Positions 47,192 through 57,071 of a DNA stretch of 64,000 bases are shown piece by piece; positions within the stretch are counted from its first letter, which is position 1, and each line of letters opens with the position of its first letter. The notes below the pieces were generated by a model that was not told the origin of the DNA, did no database searches, and saw nothing but the letters and a program-made list of their open reading frames with translations. The position numbers and the translations under genes are program-made. Source of the DNA: Nocardia iowensis (GTDB taxonomy: Bacteria > Actinomycetota > Actinomycetes > Mycobacteriales > Mycobacteriaceae); the NCBI RefSeq assembly GCF_019222765.1, contig NZ_CP078145.1, forward strand, positions 8,184,001-8,248,000, in the 5' to 3' direction.

Positions 47192-47440
47192 TCAGCGGGA
47201 CTGTCGCCTGCGCACCACGCGGGTGACGGCATCGATGGCGAGCACACCTGCGATCGCGAACAGCACCGTGGCGAGCACCAACCAGGGCGCGACGTAGCGG
47301 GTCGCGACGAATTCCGGCGCCTCGCCCATCGCAGCGAAGGTGGTGGTCTGGATGCCGTTGCGCCAGCTCAGTACCGCGGCGACGAGCCCGAGCACGACCA
47401 AGCCGAGTTCGACGGCGGTCAGCGTTATCCAACCCTTCAA
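47192..47440 (-). CDS. Small two-span membrane protein
   Basis: An 82-residue protein with two transmembrane helices (LGLVVLGLVAAVLSW near residues 12-26 and WLVLATVLFAIAGVLAIDAV near 53-72) and a basic C-terminus. Its ATG overlaps the stop of the preceding 190-residue gene by four bases, so they are co-translated. Function unknown. Confidence 0.78.
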   Translation of the reverse strand: MKGWITLTAVELGLVVLGLVAAVLSWRNGIQTTTFAAMGEAPEFVATRYVAPWLVLATVLFAIAGVLAIDAVTRVVRRRQSR

Positions 47441-48009
47441 CGGTCCGCTCCGTTCTCGCTGTCCTTGCCCGCCACTTCGGTCGCGTCGGCCGACGCGGTC
47501 TCGCTCGCTTCCGCTTCGAGGTCATCGGACCTGGGTGGCTGACCGATGGCCGTGCTCAATGCGGCCCGTAGCGCCCGATGGTCCTTCGCCCAAGCCTGCA
47601 CCAGAGTGCCGTCGGACAACCGCAACCCGATGCCGGTGCGTCGCCGGGGCACGCCGCTCAGCTCACCCAATGCTCGCGCCGACTCCCAATCCTCGTCGTC
47701 CCAGGAGTCGTCGTCGCGTTCGGGGAGCACGGCGGCGATGGAAGTGAGCGGCAGCGTTTCGGTGCCTTCTCGCAATGCGGTGTCGGTGAGTTCGACACTG
47801 ACGTGCCGTCGTCCCGCAATCACTTGCAGCACAACGAATATCGCGATCAGCGAGCCGCAGAAAAGGAGGGCGAACCAGTGCACGGAACTACCGGTCACCA
47901 ATTCGAGGATGAAAATGATCAGGCACAGAATGGGCCCGTAGGCCACGGTCCGCCACCGCGCGCCCGGTTCGGCGAACAACACGCCTGAGTCGCCACGCGC
48001 CTCGATCAC
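47437..48009 (-). CDS. Conserved membrane protein, 190 residues
   Basis: Two closely spaced membrane helices (about residues 22-40 and 44-63) are followed by a cytoplasmic domain with LTDTALREGTETLPLTSIAAV and RRRTGIGLRLSDGTLVQAWA. The latter resembles PH-like membrane-associated domains of actinobacteria, but I cannot name the family with certainty. The tail is acidic and disordered. The start is GTG. It is coupled to the downstream two-span protein. Confidence 0.75.
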   Translation of the reverse strand: MIEARGDSGVLFAEPGARWRTVAYGPILCLIIFILELVTGSSVHWFALLFCGSLIAIFVVLQVIAGRRHVSVELTDTALREGTETLPLTSIAAVLPERDDDSWDDEDWESARALGELSGVPRRRTGIGLRLSDGTLVQAWAKDHRALRAALSTAIGQPPRSDDLEAEASETASADATEVAGKDSENGADR

Positions 48010-48046
48010 GCGACCGCACCGCGAATCGACAAGTCGGAAAGCGGGA

Positions 48047-48166
48047 TCAGCGGGTGAGGCCGGGCAGCAGCAGGACGGCGACGGTGAGCACTCCGAAGAG
48101 GATCAGCAGGCTGAGCACGGCCAACTCGCGCCGAATGCTCTGCGGCTGTTGGATCACCACTCGCAT
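48047..48166 (-). CDS. Very small membrane protein, 39 residues
   Basis: A candidate small gene with a basic N-terminus and one hydrophobic helix (LAVLSLLILFGVLTVAVLLL). GGAG lies six bases before the ATG. It is followed at 37 bp by the 190-residue membrane-protein gene. Its size makes it easy to miss; support is the Shine-Dalgarno sequence, the helix and the operon-like spacing. It could still be a chance frame. Confidence 0.5.
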   Translation of the reverse strand: MRVVIQQPQSIRRELAVLSLLILFGVLTVAVLLLPGLTR

Positions 48167-48315
48167 TGATGTCTCCGATTCCCCGGAGCCATTTGCCGAA
48201 TTCCCGCACGTAATGCAAGACAACGTCTGACAAACAACTACCGGTTCCGATGTCCACTGTGACAACCCTCACGATACATGCCAGCGTTTCTCCGACAAAC
48301 TCGGGCGCCAACCGT

Positions 48316-48846
48316 TCATCGTCGGCTCATCTGGAAATACGCGGTGGACTCCGGCCGGTGGGATAGGTAAATCGCGCCACCCGCGAGCACCGCTTGCACA
48401 ATCGCGGCGCCGCCCGCCACCAGCGAGGCCGTCCCGGTCACCGAGTTGAACGCGAACAGTGCGCCGACCCCGATCACCACCAGCCACGCCCCGACGATGG
48501 TCAGCATCGTGCGGGCCCAGAGCTTGCCGCGGGCGAATTGGTGCACGATCAGCAGCGCGAGTCCGGCGACGGCCAGCCCGAGGAACACCACTACGACGTA
48601 GACGAGCGTGACCATCAATTCGGCGCTGGCCAGGGTGACCTGTGGGTCCTGCGCCCTGGCCTGCTCGAAGACCTGTTTGGCGAAGCTGTGTCGCTGCGGC
48701 AGCGCGGCGATCACCGACGCGACGAGCTGCACCACGCCGAATCCGACCACGCCCCACCACAATTGCCGGGAAGTACCGACATCTACCGGCATCGGCGGTG
48801 GCGCTGGCGGTGGCACGGCGCCGACCGGTCTCGGCAGGTTCGTCAC
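48316..48846 (-). CDS. Four-span membrane protein next to hemB
   Basis: A 176-residue protein. A proline-rich N-terminus ([17 protein letters not shown]) is followed by four transmembrane helices (about 30-48, 75-100, 112-130 and 135-160). The GTG start overlaps the hemB stop by four bases (GTGA), so it is translated with hemB. A membrane protein also follows hemB in mycobacteria (Rv0513 type). Function unknown. Confidence 0.82.
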   Translation of the reverse strand: MTNLPRPVGAVPPPAPPPMPVDVGTSRQLWWGVVGFGVVQLVASVIAALPQRHSFAKQVFEQARAQDPQVTLASAELMVTLVYVVVVFLGLAVAGLALLIVHQFARGKLWARTMLTIVGAWLVVIGVGALFAFNSVTGTASLVAGGAAIVQAVLAGGAIYLSHRPESTAYFQMSRR

Positions 48847-49820
48847 GACAACCAGTGTGCGGCCTCGGTCGCCCAGTAGGTGAGCACGATGTCCGCGCCC
48901 GCCCGCCGGATCCCCATCAGCGACTCGAGGATGGCGCCACGGCGGTCGATCCAGCCGCGCTCGGCGGCGGCGGTGATCATCGCGTACTCGCCGGAGATCT
49001 GGTACGCCGCGACCGGGACCGGCGAGTGGTCGGCGACATCGCGCAGGATGTCGAGGTAGGACATGGCCGGCTTCACCATCACGATGTCCGCGCCCTCGGC
49101 CAGGTCCAGCTCGAGTTCCCGGATGGCCTCGCGGCGGTTCGCCGGGTCCTGCTGGTAGCTGCGCCGGTCGCCCTCCAGTGACGAGCCGACGGCCTCGCGG
49201 AACGGGCCGTAGAACGCCGAGGCGTACTTGGCGGCGTAAGCAAGGATGCCGGTGTCGGTGCGGCCGACCGCGTCGAGGCCGCGGCGGATCGCGCCGACCT
49301 GTCCGTCCATCATGCCGCTGGTGCCGAGCAGGTCGGCGCCGGACGCGGCCTGGGCGAGCGCCATTTCCACGTAGCGGTGCAGGGTGGCGTCGTTGTCGAC
49401 GGAACCGTCGGTGGACAGCACGCCGCAGTGCCCGTGATCGGTGAATTCATCGAGACAGGTATCGGCCATGATCACAGTCGACGCACCCACCTCGTCGGCC
49501 AGCGCGCGCAGGCCGCGGTTGAGGATGCCGTCCGGGTCGCTGGCCTGGCTGCCGGTGGCGTCCTTGTCCTCCGGACGCGGCACGCCGAACAGCATCAGGC
49601 CGCCGACGCCCGCCGTCACCGCCTCGACGGCCGCTTTGCGCAGCGAGTCCAGCGAATGCTGCTGGACTCCCGGCATCGAACTGATTTCCCGCGGCTCATC
49701 CAGGCCGTCGGCCACGAACATCGGCAACACCAATTGCCGTGGCTCCAGTGTGGTTTCGGCCACGAGACGGCGTAGCGCGGGGGTGCGGCGCAACCGCCGC
49801 GGGCGGTCCAATCCGGTCAT
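48843..49820 (-). CDS. hemB: Porphobilinogen synthase (delta-aminolevulinate dehydratase)
   Basis: HemB joins two 5-aminolevulinate molecules into porphobilinogen. The 325-residue protein has the Schiff-base lysine in [14 protein letters not shown] and the partner lysine in [13 protein letters not shown]. The metal region reads [14 protein letters not shown]: two of the three zinc-type cysteines are present and the middle one is Asp, a mixed site. It starts at the ATG before [12 protein letters not shown]. The upstream gap 49821-50083 holds no gene. Confidence 0.96.
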   Translation of the reverse strand: MTGLDRPRRLRRTPALRRLVAETTLEPRQLVLPMFVADGLDEPREISSMPGVQQHSLDSLRKAAVEAVTAGVGGLMLFGVPRPEDKDATGSQASDPDGILNRGLRALADEVGASTVIMADTCLDEFTDHGHCGVLSTDGSVDNDATLHRYVEMALAQAASGADLLGTSGMMDGQVGAIRRGLDAVGRTDTGILAYAAKYASAFYGPFREAVGSSLEGDRRSYQQDPANRREAIRELELDLAEGADIVMVKPAMSYLDILRDVADHSPVPVAAYQISGEYAMITAAAERGWIDRRGAILESLMGIRRAGADIVLTYWATEAAHWLS

Positions 49821-50083
49821 AACCGCACGATACGCCCGGCACCGGGAGCTGTCGCGAGCACCCGTCGCCTTCCGGCGCTTCATCCGGCGGAGCGCTCGCG
49901 CCATGGTCGTGGCGCGGGCTGTTTCGCACGACAGTAGTGCGCTGCCGTCGAAAGCACGGTCGAACCGACACGATCGAGAGCCGCGAAACCCCGCGCGGAC
50001 AGTAACGGTGCGTGAAATCACACCTGTCATGCGGGCCGATGGCGCATACTCCGACAGGAGGGCGAGACCCCCTGGGGGACAGC

Positions 50084-50869
50084 ATGACCGAACCGCACAC
50101 CGCAATCTCGCTGGCCCGAGCCGCCGACTTCGAGTCGTGGGTGGCGGTACTGCTTTCGGACTGGTGGCCGGTGCTCACCGGTGGACTCACACCACCGGAG
50201 ACGACGCTGCGCTCGTGGCGGGCCGCCGACGGCAGCGGACAGATCTTCCGGGTCGAGTTCATCGCACGGCAGCTGGCCGAGCCCGAGTTGATGACGGTGG
50301 CGCGGCGCGCCTTCGACCAGCTCGGCATGACACCGGACGAGCGGGAAATGGCCCAGAGCCTGGGTAGACATCTGGTCGGGCACACCGAGGACGCCACCGT
50401 GCAGCTGCGCTTCTCGGACACCGCGCACACCATCTTCCTGCGCCTGCAGAGCAGGCCGTGCCAGGTATCGGCCGCCGCGGGGCGGCAACTGCGGGCGATG
50501 CCCGACGCGACGCTGCCGTTCCCGAACACCGCGACCGGACCGATGGATATCCGGGTCGCGCGCAACAGCGCCCGCCACCTGCTCGCCCAGCACAGCGAGC
50601 GGTTCGCGACCCCGGCCGATCCGTTCCAGCTCGGGCCGCAGGGGCATGTTTCCGATGTGGGCTGGGCGTTCGTCTTCCCCTGGTCCACCACGTCCTGGTA
50701 TGCCGACGGCACCCCGCCCGCGCTCGCTCCGGGCACCAAGGGACCGATCGTGGTCGTCAAGGACACTGGAGACACCTGGCTGCTCGACAGCCTCAGCAGC
50801 TACGAATCTCAACTCGCCGGCTATGCCGACGCCAACGGCTATCGGCATGGCACCCCCGATCCGGCCTGA
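50084..50869 (+). CDS. Protein with C-terminal YrhB/Imm35-like domain
   Basis: A 261-residue soluble protein. The N-terminal part (1-160) is unrecognised, with [19 protein letters not shown]. The C-terminal 80 residues ([40 protein letters not shown]) resemble YrhB/Imm35-type domains, which often act as immunity proteins next to toxins. No toxin is recognisable beside it. The ATG at 50084 has GGGGGAC close upstream. It is followed by a Sel1-repeat gene in the same direction. Confidence 0.75.
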   Translation: MTEPHTAISLARAADFESWVAVLLSDWWPVLTGGLTPPETTLRSWRAADGSGQIFRVEFIARQLAEPELMTVARRAFDQLGMTPDEREMAQSLGRHLVGHTEDATVQLRFSDTAHTIFLRLQSRPCQVSAAAGRQLRAMPDATLPFPNTATGPMDIRVARNSARHLLAQHSERFATPADPFQLGPQGHVSDVGWAFVFPWSTTSWYADGTPPALAPGTKGPIVVVKDTGDTWLLDSLSSYESQLAGYADANGYRHGTPDPA

Positions 50870-50899
50870 AAGGTCCGCGATGAGCATGAACAAGCGCCG

Positions 50900-51982
50900 A
50901 TGACGCCCCCGCCGCTCGGGGCCCGTCGGCTGCCCGACGGGCGACTGCTGATCCCGTGGCAGGGCAAACAGCCCGACGGGACCATCGCCCATGGAATGGT
51001 CGCCATCGGACCCGACGACGAGCGCTTCGCCGAATGGAACGAATCCATCGCCGACCGGGAACGCGGCGAACTACCCGACGACGAGCATCCGGTGGATCCG
51101 ATCGGCTTGCAGCTGTTCCGCGACCCTCGGCCCGACCCGGCGCCCACCGCGCAGCAACGCCGGATCGACACGCTCCGGGCCATCGCCGAGCGCGGCGATG
51201 TCGGTGCCATGGAACAGCTCGCACACCTGCTGCGGGACACCGACGATCTGGCCGGCACCGAGCACTGGTTCCGCCGCGCCGCCGATTGCGGCAGCGCCAC
51301 CGCCATGGCTGACCTCGGCGTGCTGCTCGGCGCGCACGGCCGGATCGCCGAGGCGGTGCGCTGGCTGGAGACGGCCGTCGCCGCGGGCTGTCCTGGCGCG
51401 GACGTCCAACTCGGCTTGCAACACCTCGAGCGCGGCAACATCGACGAGGCGGAACGCTGGCTGCGCCCCGCCGCCGAGGCCGGGTCGCCGGAGGCGTTGT
51501 GCAACATGGGCGTTGTCGCCAACCGGCGCGGTGACAGTACGGCGGCCGAGGAGTGGTACGAGCGTGCGGCCGAAGCCGGAAACGCCACGGCCATGCGGAC
51601 TTTGGGCCTCTACGTGGCCCGGCGCGGCGACACCGGCCGCGCCGTCGCGCTGCTCACCGAGGCCATCCGCCGCGGTCGCACCGACGCCATGGCCATTCTG
51701 GGCTCACTGCATCTCGATCACGGTGACGACGCCGAGGGCGAGTATTGGCTGCGCCGCGGCGCCGAGGCGGGCGACCCGGATTCGATGTTCCATCTGGCAC
51801 TGTTCCTGCGCGAGCAGGATGTCCATCCGGTCACCGGCGAGCTGACCGAACCGGGCGTGCTGCGCGCCGCTACCGCGATCGCCACCGGCCGGTCACCGGC
51901 CCAGCAGGAGGCAAGGCACTGGCTGGAACGCGCCGCCGCGCTCGGCCATCCGCAGTCGCTGCAAGTGCTGCACGACATCTGA
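50900..51982 (+). CDS. Sel1/TPR-repeat protein
   Basis: A 360-residue protein. A short N-terminal domain (LPDGRLLIPWQGKQPDGTIA) is followed from about residue 95 by seven or eight Sel1-like helical repeats, for example AGTEHWFRRAADCGSATAMA, EAERWLRPAAEAGSPEAL and EGEYWLRRGAEAGDPDSM. Such repeats mediate protein contacts. It probably forms an operon with the YrhB-like gene (30-bp gap). In that gap a seven-codon frame at 50880-50903 ends in TGA overlapping this ATG, which could couple translation. Confidence 0.85.
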   Translation: MTPPPLGARRLPDGRLLIPWQGKQPDGTIAHGMVAIGPDDERFAEWNESIADRERGELPDDEHPVDPIGLQLFRDPRPDPAPTAQQRRIDTLRAIAERGDVGAMEQLAHLLRDTDDLAGTEHWFRRAADCGSATAMADLGVLLGAHGRIAEAVRWLETAVAAGCPGADVQLGLQHLERGNIDEAERWLRPAAEAGSPEALCNMGVVANRRGDSTAAEEWYERAAEAGNATAMRTLGLYVARRGDTGRAVALLTEAIRRGRTDAMAILGSLHLDHGDDAEGEYWLRRGAEAGDPDSMFHLALFLREQDVHPVTGELTEPGVLRAATAIATGRSPAQQEARHWLERAAALGHPQSLQVLHDI

Positions 51983-52036
51983 CGACCGCGGTCGCCAAAA
52001 CCCTTGCGGCCAGCGGTTTTTGTCGGTGCCCGGCGG

Positions 52037-52042
52037 TATAAT
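52037..52042 (+). promoter_or_regulatory. Consensus -10 hexamer TATAAT
   Basis: A perfect TATAAT in very GC-rich surroundings, 57 bp upstream of the GTG of the small basic-protein gene. No good -35 lies at 16-18 bp; the closest matches are spaced wrongly. It predicts a transcript start near 52049 and a leader of about 50 nt. Confidence 0.55.
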
Positions 52043-52098
52043 CGAAGAAGTGTTCGAGGGGATTCGCCGAGTCCCCGATCGCAACGGGAGGGAAGCCT

Positions 52099-52371
52099 GT
52101 GCCCGCGACGAAGACCGTCCTCATCGATCGTCCCTACACACCGCTGGAGAAGAAACCACTACCCGCGGGACGCCCGCGCTCCTGGTACGTCCGGCACAAC
52201 CGGAAGCTCAAGGCGATGCGCCTGACCATCGCGCTGCTGGATTCGGGCGTCTACAACCCGAGTACCGCCAACAACAAGCGCATCCGGCACACCGCCGAGG
52301 TCGTCGGCATCCGCCCACCGTCCGACACCACCTGCAACATGGTGCGGACGCTGATGCGCAAGCGGTACTAG
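52099..52371 (+). CDS. Small basic protein of unknown function
   Basis: A 90-residue, strongly basic protein with no membrane segment. Notable parts are GRPRSWYVRHNRKLKAMRLT and RIRHTAEVVGIRPPSDTTCN. The even spread of Lys/Arg and the aromatic WY could suit nucleic-acid binding, but no motif is clear. GGGAGG lies seven bases before the GTG, and a consensus -10 is upstream, so it is probably well expressed and transcribed alone. Confidence 0.75.
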   Translation: MPATKTVLIDRPYTPLEKKPLPAGRPRSWYVRHNRKLKAMRLTIALLDSGVYNPSTANNKRIRHTAEVVGIRPPSDTTCNMVRTLMRKRY

Positions 52372-52430
52372 GGCGCACCCCGAGACCGGACCGACGGAAC
52401 CCCGCGACGGGAAGCCGTCGGTCCGGGTTA

Positions 52431-52697
52431 CTACATGCTCTGGACGGTACAGACCTGGGCGGTTCCACCGGACAGGGTCTTGAGCAGGCACGCCAGACCA
52501 CGGCCGAGCGCGGACAACGCGTTCGCCGAACCGGTCGCGCTACCCGTGGACGTGCCGATAGTGGACGTGCTCACCGCGGACGGTGCCGCGGTTTCCAACG
52601 GCAACCCCGGCGCTGCCGAAGCCGCGGCGCTGCCGGACAATACGATGACCGAGGCGGCGGCTGTTGCCGTGACGACTTGCATAATCGATCGTTTCAT
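52431..52697 (-). CDS. Small exported two-cysteine protein (PGLPLE type)
   Basis: An 88-residue precursor. The signal peptide (MQVVTATAAASVIVLSGSAA) is followed by APGLPLETAAPSAV, a Ser/Thr/Gly-rich stretch, and the C-terminus GLACLLKTLSGGTAQVCTVQ. It shares PGLPLE after the cleavage site and two C-terminal cysteines with the gene at 46577-46819. It is convergent with the basic-protein gene. Function unknown. Confidence 0.74.
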   Translation of the reverse strand: MKRSIMQVVTATAAASVIVLSGSAAASAAPGLPLETAAPSAVSTSTIGTSTGSATGSANALSALGRGLACLLKTLSGGTAQVCTVQSM

Positions 52698-52845
52698 CGA
52701 AACCAACTTCCTCTGTTGATCGCGCTACTGCGCCAGGTCAAGTTAGCGCCGACCAAAACAGATGAGATGCCGGTAGTTCTACGGGCAACGACATCGATGG
52801 CAGGTGATTCGTTGCGGGACAATCGATATCGACGCCCGGTCAGTG

Positions 52846-52884
52846 AAAAACACACTGCCCGTACCGGGTTCGGTACGGGCAGTG
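52846..52884 (-). terminator. Strong intrinsic terminator of the rex-hemACD operon
   Basis: A perfect 13-bp stem (52853-52865 and 52872-52884, CACTGCCCGTACC and its complement) with a 6-nt loop. On the minus strand it is followed by TGTGTTTTT. It lies 20 bp after the hemD stop codon. Confidence 0.92.
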
Positions 52885-52903
52885 ATTCAACTGATGCAGT
52901 GGC

Positions 52904-54469
52904 TCAACGGCTGCGGCGGCTCTTCTTCCGCGGCGGGGGCAGCAGGCCCTCGGCGCGCAGCCGGGCCGCGTGTTCGGCGAGCGCCTCGACCAGCGGGCCG
53001 ACCTGGGCGACCTCGGGCTGCACGTCGACGCGCAAGCCGAATTCGATGGCCGTTTCGGCGGTCTTCGGGCCGATACACGCCACGATGGTGCGCGCGTGCG
53101 GTTTGCCCGCGATACCGACCAGGTTGCGGACCGTGGAGGACGAGGTGAACAGGACCGCGTCGAAACCGCCGGTCTTGATCATCTCGCGGGTCTCCGCGGG
53201 CGGCGGCGAGGCGCGCACGGTGCGGTAGGCGGTGACGTCATCGATTTCCCAGCCGCGGTCGCGCAGACCCTCGGCCAGCGTCTCGGTGGCAATGTCGGCA
53301 CGCGGCAGCAGGACCCGGTTCACCGGGTCGAAAACGTCGTCGTAGGGCGGGAAGTCGGCGAGCAGACCCTCGGAGGACTGTTCCCCGCTCGGCACCAGCT
53401 CCGGGTTGATGCCGAAGGAGCGGACCTTGTCCGCCGTGGCCTCGCCGACGCAGGCGATCTTCACGCCGGAGAAAGCCCTTGCGTCCAAACCGAATTCGGC
53501 GAACTTCTCCCACACCGCGCGCACCGCGTTGGTGGAGGTGAACACCACCCACTGGTAGCGGCCGTCGACCAGACCCTTGACCGCGCGTTCCATCTGCGCG
53601 GGACTGCGCGGCGGCTCGACCGCGATGGTCGGCACCTCCATCGGAATGGCGCCGTGCATGACCAGCCGCTCGCTCATCTCGCCCGCCTGGTCCTTGGTGC
53701 GCGGGACCAGCACGGTCCAGCCGTACAGTGCGCGCGACTCCCACCAGGACATCTTCGAACGCGAGGCGACCACCTTGCCGATGGTCACCACCAGCGGGCC
53801 GACCAGCTCGGAGGCGGCGCTGTTCAGCGTGGCCAGGGTGGCCTCGATGGTGCGCTGCTGGCGGGTGGTGCCGCGCACGGTCACCGCGACCGGGGTCTGC
53901 GGCGCCATGCCGTGTTCCACCAGGGCGCTCGCGGTTTCGGCCAGGTGGCCCGAAGTCGCGTGCAGCACAAGCGGTCCGGGGGCAGCGGCGAGTGCGGCCC
54001 AATCGACCTCGCCGCGCACGTCGGCCTCGGTGTGCCCGGAACCGAGCGCGATGCCCGCGTAGCTCGGCACGGCCGAGCCGTTGGGCAGGCCGGGCAGCAC
54101 CTCGAACACCATGTGCGAACGGGTCACCGCGTTGACTTCGGCGATCACCGAGTCGGTGGTCAACGGGTCACCGGCGACGACGCGGACCACGTCGTGGCCG
54201 TTGCGAGCCTCGGCGATCAGCGTCTTCGCCACCTCGGCGGGCTCGCCGAGGGCGGGTCGCACGTCGACCGGACGCTCACCGTCGGGGCCGGGCTCGACCG
54301 CGGACCCGATCAGGGCTAGCACGCCCTTGTCGACGTCGGGGTCGGTGAACGCGAGCGTCGCGCGCCCGATCACCTCGCGGGCGCGCACGGTGAGCAACGC
54401 CGGGTCGCCGGGCCCTGATCCGACGAAAAGGATCCGACCGGGATGCTTCTTGGTAGCTCGACCGCTCAT
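52904..54469 (-). CDS. hemD: HemD: uroporphyrinogen-III synthase with N-terminal SUMT-like domain
   Basis: A 521-residue two-domain protein. Residues 10-245 resemble a uroporphyrinogen-III methyltransferase ([20 protein letters not shown]), but the second conserved loop has [14 protein letters not shown] where active enzymes have GDPFVFGRG, so methyl transfer is doubtful. Residues about 255-510 form uroporphyrinogen-III synthase, which closes and inverts the tetrapyrrole ring ([35 protein letters not shown]). The C-terminus is basic. The same arrangement occurs in mycobacteria. It overlaps hemC by four bases. Confidence 0.92.
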   Translation of the reverse strand: MSGRATKKHPGRILFVGSGPGDPALLTVRAREVIGRATLAFTDPDVDKGVLALIGSAVEPGPDGERPVDVRPALGEPAEVAKTLIAEARNGHDVVRVVAGDPLTTDSVIAEVNAVTRSHMVFEVLPGLPNGSAVPSYAGIALGSGHTEADVRGEVDWAALAAAPGPLVLHATSGHLAETASALVEHGMAPQTPVAVTVRGTTRQQRTIEATLATLNSAASELVGPLVVTIGKVVASRSKMSWWESRALYGWTVLVPRTKDQAGEMSERLVMHGAIPMEVPTIAVEPPRSPAQMERAVKGLVDGRYQWVVFTSTNAVRAVWEKFAEFGLDARAFSGVKIACVGEATADKVRSFGINPELVPSGEQSSEGLLADFPPYDDVFDPVNRVLLPRADIATETLAEGLRDRGWEIDDVTAYRTVRASPPPAETREMIKTGGFDAVLFTSSSTVRNLVGIAGKPHARTIVACIGPKTAETAIEFGLRVDVQPEVAQVGPLVEALAEHAARLRAEGLLPPPRKKSRRSR

Positions 54470-55560
54470 TGGTTGTTCTCCATTGGGCTGGGTTGGGTGA
54501 AGTCTGAGGCGGGCGGATTCACCGCCTGTGTATGCGAACCGGCATCCGGTTCGGGAGCGCCGCGCTCTTCGGAAGCGCTGGGCTGTTCGGAAACACTGAG
54601 CAGTTCGCGCGCGCCCATGTCGAGCAGCTCGCGGGCCAGTGCGCGGCCGAGCTCCGCGGCATTCGCGGGCGCACCGACCACGGAAGCGCGCAATACGTCG
54701 GAACCGTCGATGGCGGCGGCGCAGGCGCGCAGCGAGAGCTCGTCGAAGATCCGTCCGTCCTCGTCGATCGACTCGACCACTTCGGCGAGCGCACCGATCG
54801 GCGCGGTACAGCCCGCCTCCAGCTCGCCGAGCAGCGACCGCTCGGCGATGACCGCCGCGCGGGTGGCGGCGTCGTCCAGCGCGGTCAGCACCTCGACGAG
54901 TTCGGCGTCGTCGCTGCGGCATTCGACGGCCAGCGCGCCCTGGGCCGGCGCCGGCAGCATCTGCACCGGCTCCAATGCCTCGGTCACCGCGTCGAGCCGG
55001 TCGATTCTGGCCAGGCCCGCTCGGGCGACCACGACCGCGTCGAGCTCGCCCTCGCTGACCTTGCGCAGGCGAGTGTCCAGGTTGCCGCGTAGCGGCACGA
55101 TGTCCAGGCCGAGGCCGAGCGCACGCAACTGCGCCGCGCGGCGCGGGGCGGAGGTGCCGACCTTGGCGCCCGGGGGCAGTTCGCCGAGCACCAGTCCGTC
55201 CCGGGCCACCAGGGCGTCGCGCGGATCCTGGCGGGCCGGAATGGCGGCGATGGTGAAGCGCGGGTCCTGCGCGGTCGGCAGGTCCTTGTAGGAGTGCACC
55301 GCGATGTCGATGTTTCCGGCGGCCAGCTCGTCGCGCAGCGCGGAGGTGAACACGCCGACGCCGATCTGCTGGACCGGCTCGGACGAAAGGTCACCCGCGG
55401 TCTTGATGACCACCAGTTCGGCCTCGTGCCCGGTGGCGACCAGGGCGTCGCGGATGGTGCCCGCCTGGGTGAGCGCGAGCAGACTGCCGCGAGTCCCGAT
55501 CCGCCACGGCGCGCGGATGCTGCCTGCCGTCACGTTGTCCTCTTCCTGCACGAGTGTCAT
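54466..55560 (-). CDS. hemC: Hydroxymethylbilane synthase
   Basis: HemC polymerises four porphobilinogen units. The 364-residue protein has [15 protein letters not shown], the AVHSYKDLP segment that binds the dipyrromethane cofactor, and the cofactor cysteine in [16 protein letters not shown] disordered Glu/Ser/Pro-rich C-terminal tail of about 45 residues is extra. The ATG overlaps the hemA stop; a GTG nine codons in is an alternative start. Confidence 0.96.
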   Translation of the reverse strand: MTLVQEEDNVTAGSIRAPWRIGTRGSLLALTQAGTIRDALVATGHEAELVVIKTAGDLSSEPVQQIGVGVFTSALRDELAAGNIDIAVHSYKDLPTAQDPRFTIAAIPARQDPRDALVARDGLVLGELPPGAKVGTSAPRRAAQLRALGLGLDIVPLRGNLDTRLRKVSEGELDAVVVARAGLARIDRLDAVTEALEPVQMLPAPAQGALAVECRSDDAELVEVLTALDDAATRAAVIAERSLLGELEAGCTAPIGALAEVVESIDEDGRIFDELSLRACAAAIDGSDVLRASVVGAPANAAELGRALARELLDMGARELLSVSEQPSASEERGAPEPDAGSHTQAVNPPASDFTQPSPMENNQ

Positions 55561-57071
55561 GCCGTCTGCCCCTGCTCCTCGCCGCGGTGGCCCGCGGTGA
55601 AGTCGTCGGCTAGCGCGATGTCGGCGTCGGTGAGCAATATTCCGGAGTGCTCGCCGATCGCGGTGATCTCCATCGGCGCCGCGACCGCTTGCGCCGCACC
55701 GGGCTTCAGCTCGAACAGCTCGCGCAGTGCCTCGGCGTAGCTATCGCCACCCGGGGTGGAGGCCAGTTGCTTGACCCGCACCGTCGGCGCGTGCAGCAGC
55801 TTGTCGACCACCCGGCGGACCGTGCGGGCCACCTCGTCGCGTTCCGGATCGGCCAGCCTCGGCAGCCGCGAATCCAGCCGCAACAGTTCGGCTTCGACCA
55901 CCTCGGCGGCGCGCTGGCGCAGCGCGGCCACCGTCGGCGTGACCTCGGCCATTCGCTGCCCGGTCAGGTATTTGGCCAGCTCGTCGGCCACGATCGCGCG
56001 GGCGGCGGCGGTGTCGTCGGCGGCCGCGCCCGCGGCCGGATCGCGCTGCAATGTCTCGATGTCGATGACCGTGACGCCGGGCAGTCCGGCGACGGCGTGC
56101 TCGACGTCGCGGGGCAGGCCGAGGTCGCAGAACACCAACGGCCGTTCCGCGGTGGCGAATTCGGTGCGGCGTTCGCGCTCGGTCAATGCCCGGTGGGTGT
56201 CGGCCAGCGTCACCACGTTGCCGACCGCGCCGGTACAGGTGACGACCACATCGGCCGCCGCCATCGCCTCGGTCAGCCGGGAAAGTTCCATCGCCGTCGC
56301 GGCCACGCCATGCGTGCCCGCGGTCTCGGCGAGCCGCTTCGCACGCGCGATGGTGCGGTTGACGACGATGATCCGGCCGATCCCGGCGCGCGAAAGATGG
56401 GCAACGGCAAGGCCGCCCATCGCACCGGCGCCGACCACGACCGCGGTCCGTCCCGCCAGCGGTCCGTTTACCCGGGTAGCGGCAGCGGGGCCCTCCGTGG
56501 TCACGCAGGCTGCCTCTTCCGGGCCCGTCGCTGCCGCCCCCAGCACCTGCTGGGCCCGATCCAGCGCGACCGACACCACCGAGGCACCGGCCCGGTCGAT
56601 GCCGGTCTCCGAATGCACTCGCTTGCCCACCCGCAGTGCGTGCTGGGCCAGCTCGTGCAGGGTCCGGCCGACCGCCTGCTGGGCGTCGGCGGAGGCGTAG
56701 GCGCCGCGGATCTGGCTGAGCACCTGCTGCTCGCCGATCACCATCGAATCCAGCCCGCTGGCCACCGCGAACAGATGCTCGGCGGCGGCCTCGCTGTAGC
56801 GGACGTAGGCGTGCTTGGTCAGGTCGGGCAGCGGCAGCCCGGAATGCTTGGTGAGCAGGTCGCCGACCTCGGCCAGGCCGCCGTGGAAGGCGTCGACTAC
56901 GGCGTAGACCTCGACGCGATTGCAGGTGGAGACGATCATCGCCTCGGATACATGGCTGGAGGTCAGCATGCGGTCGATCAGCTTAGGTCGGTCGGCATCG
57001 GTGATGGCCACCTTCTCCAATACCGAGACGGGCGCACTCCGGTGCGAGATCCCGACCAAAAGAACACTCAT
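55557..57071 (-). CDS. hemA: Glutamyl-tRNA reductase
   Basis: HemA reduces glutamyl-tRNA to glutamate-1-semialdehyde, the rate-limiting entry to heme, and feeds HemL. The 504-residue protein has the catalytic C50 in [13 protein letters not shown], the NADPH motif [16 protein letters not shown] and the C-terminal dimerisation helix region. An insertion of about 25 residues (about 190-215, Ala/Glu/Thr-rich) lengthens it relative to the usual 420-470. It overlaps rex and hemC by four bases each. Confidence 0.96.
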   Translation of the reverse strand: MSVLLVGISHRSAPVSVLEKVAITDADRPKLIDRMLTSSHVSEAMIVSTCNRVEVYAVVDAFHGGLAEVGDLLTKHSGLPLPDLTKHAYVRYSEAAAEHLFAVASGLDSMVIGEQQVLSQIRGAYASADAQQAVGRTLHELAQHALRVGKRVHSETGIDRAGASVVSVALDRAQQVLGAAATGPEEAACVTTEGPAAATRVNGPLAGRTAVVVGAGAMGGLAVAHLSRAGIGRIIVVNRTIARAKRLAETAGTHGVAATAMELSRLTEAMAAADVVVTCTGAVGNVVTLADTHRALTERERRTEFATAERPLVFCDLGLPRDVEHAVAGLPGVTVIDIETLQRDPAAGAAADDTAAARAIVADELAKYLTGQRMAEVTPTVAALRQRAAEVVEAELLRLDSRLPRLADPERDEVARTVRRVVDKLLHAPTVRVKQLASTPGGDSYAEALRELFELKPGAAQAVAAPMEITAIGEHSGILLTDADIALADDFTAGHRGEEQGQTA

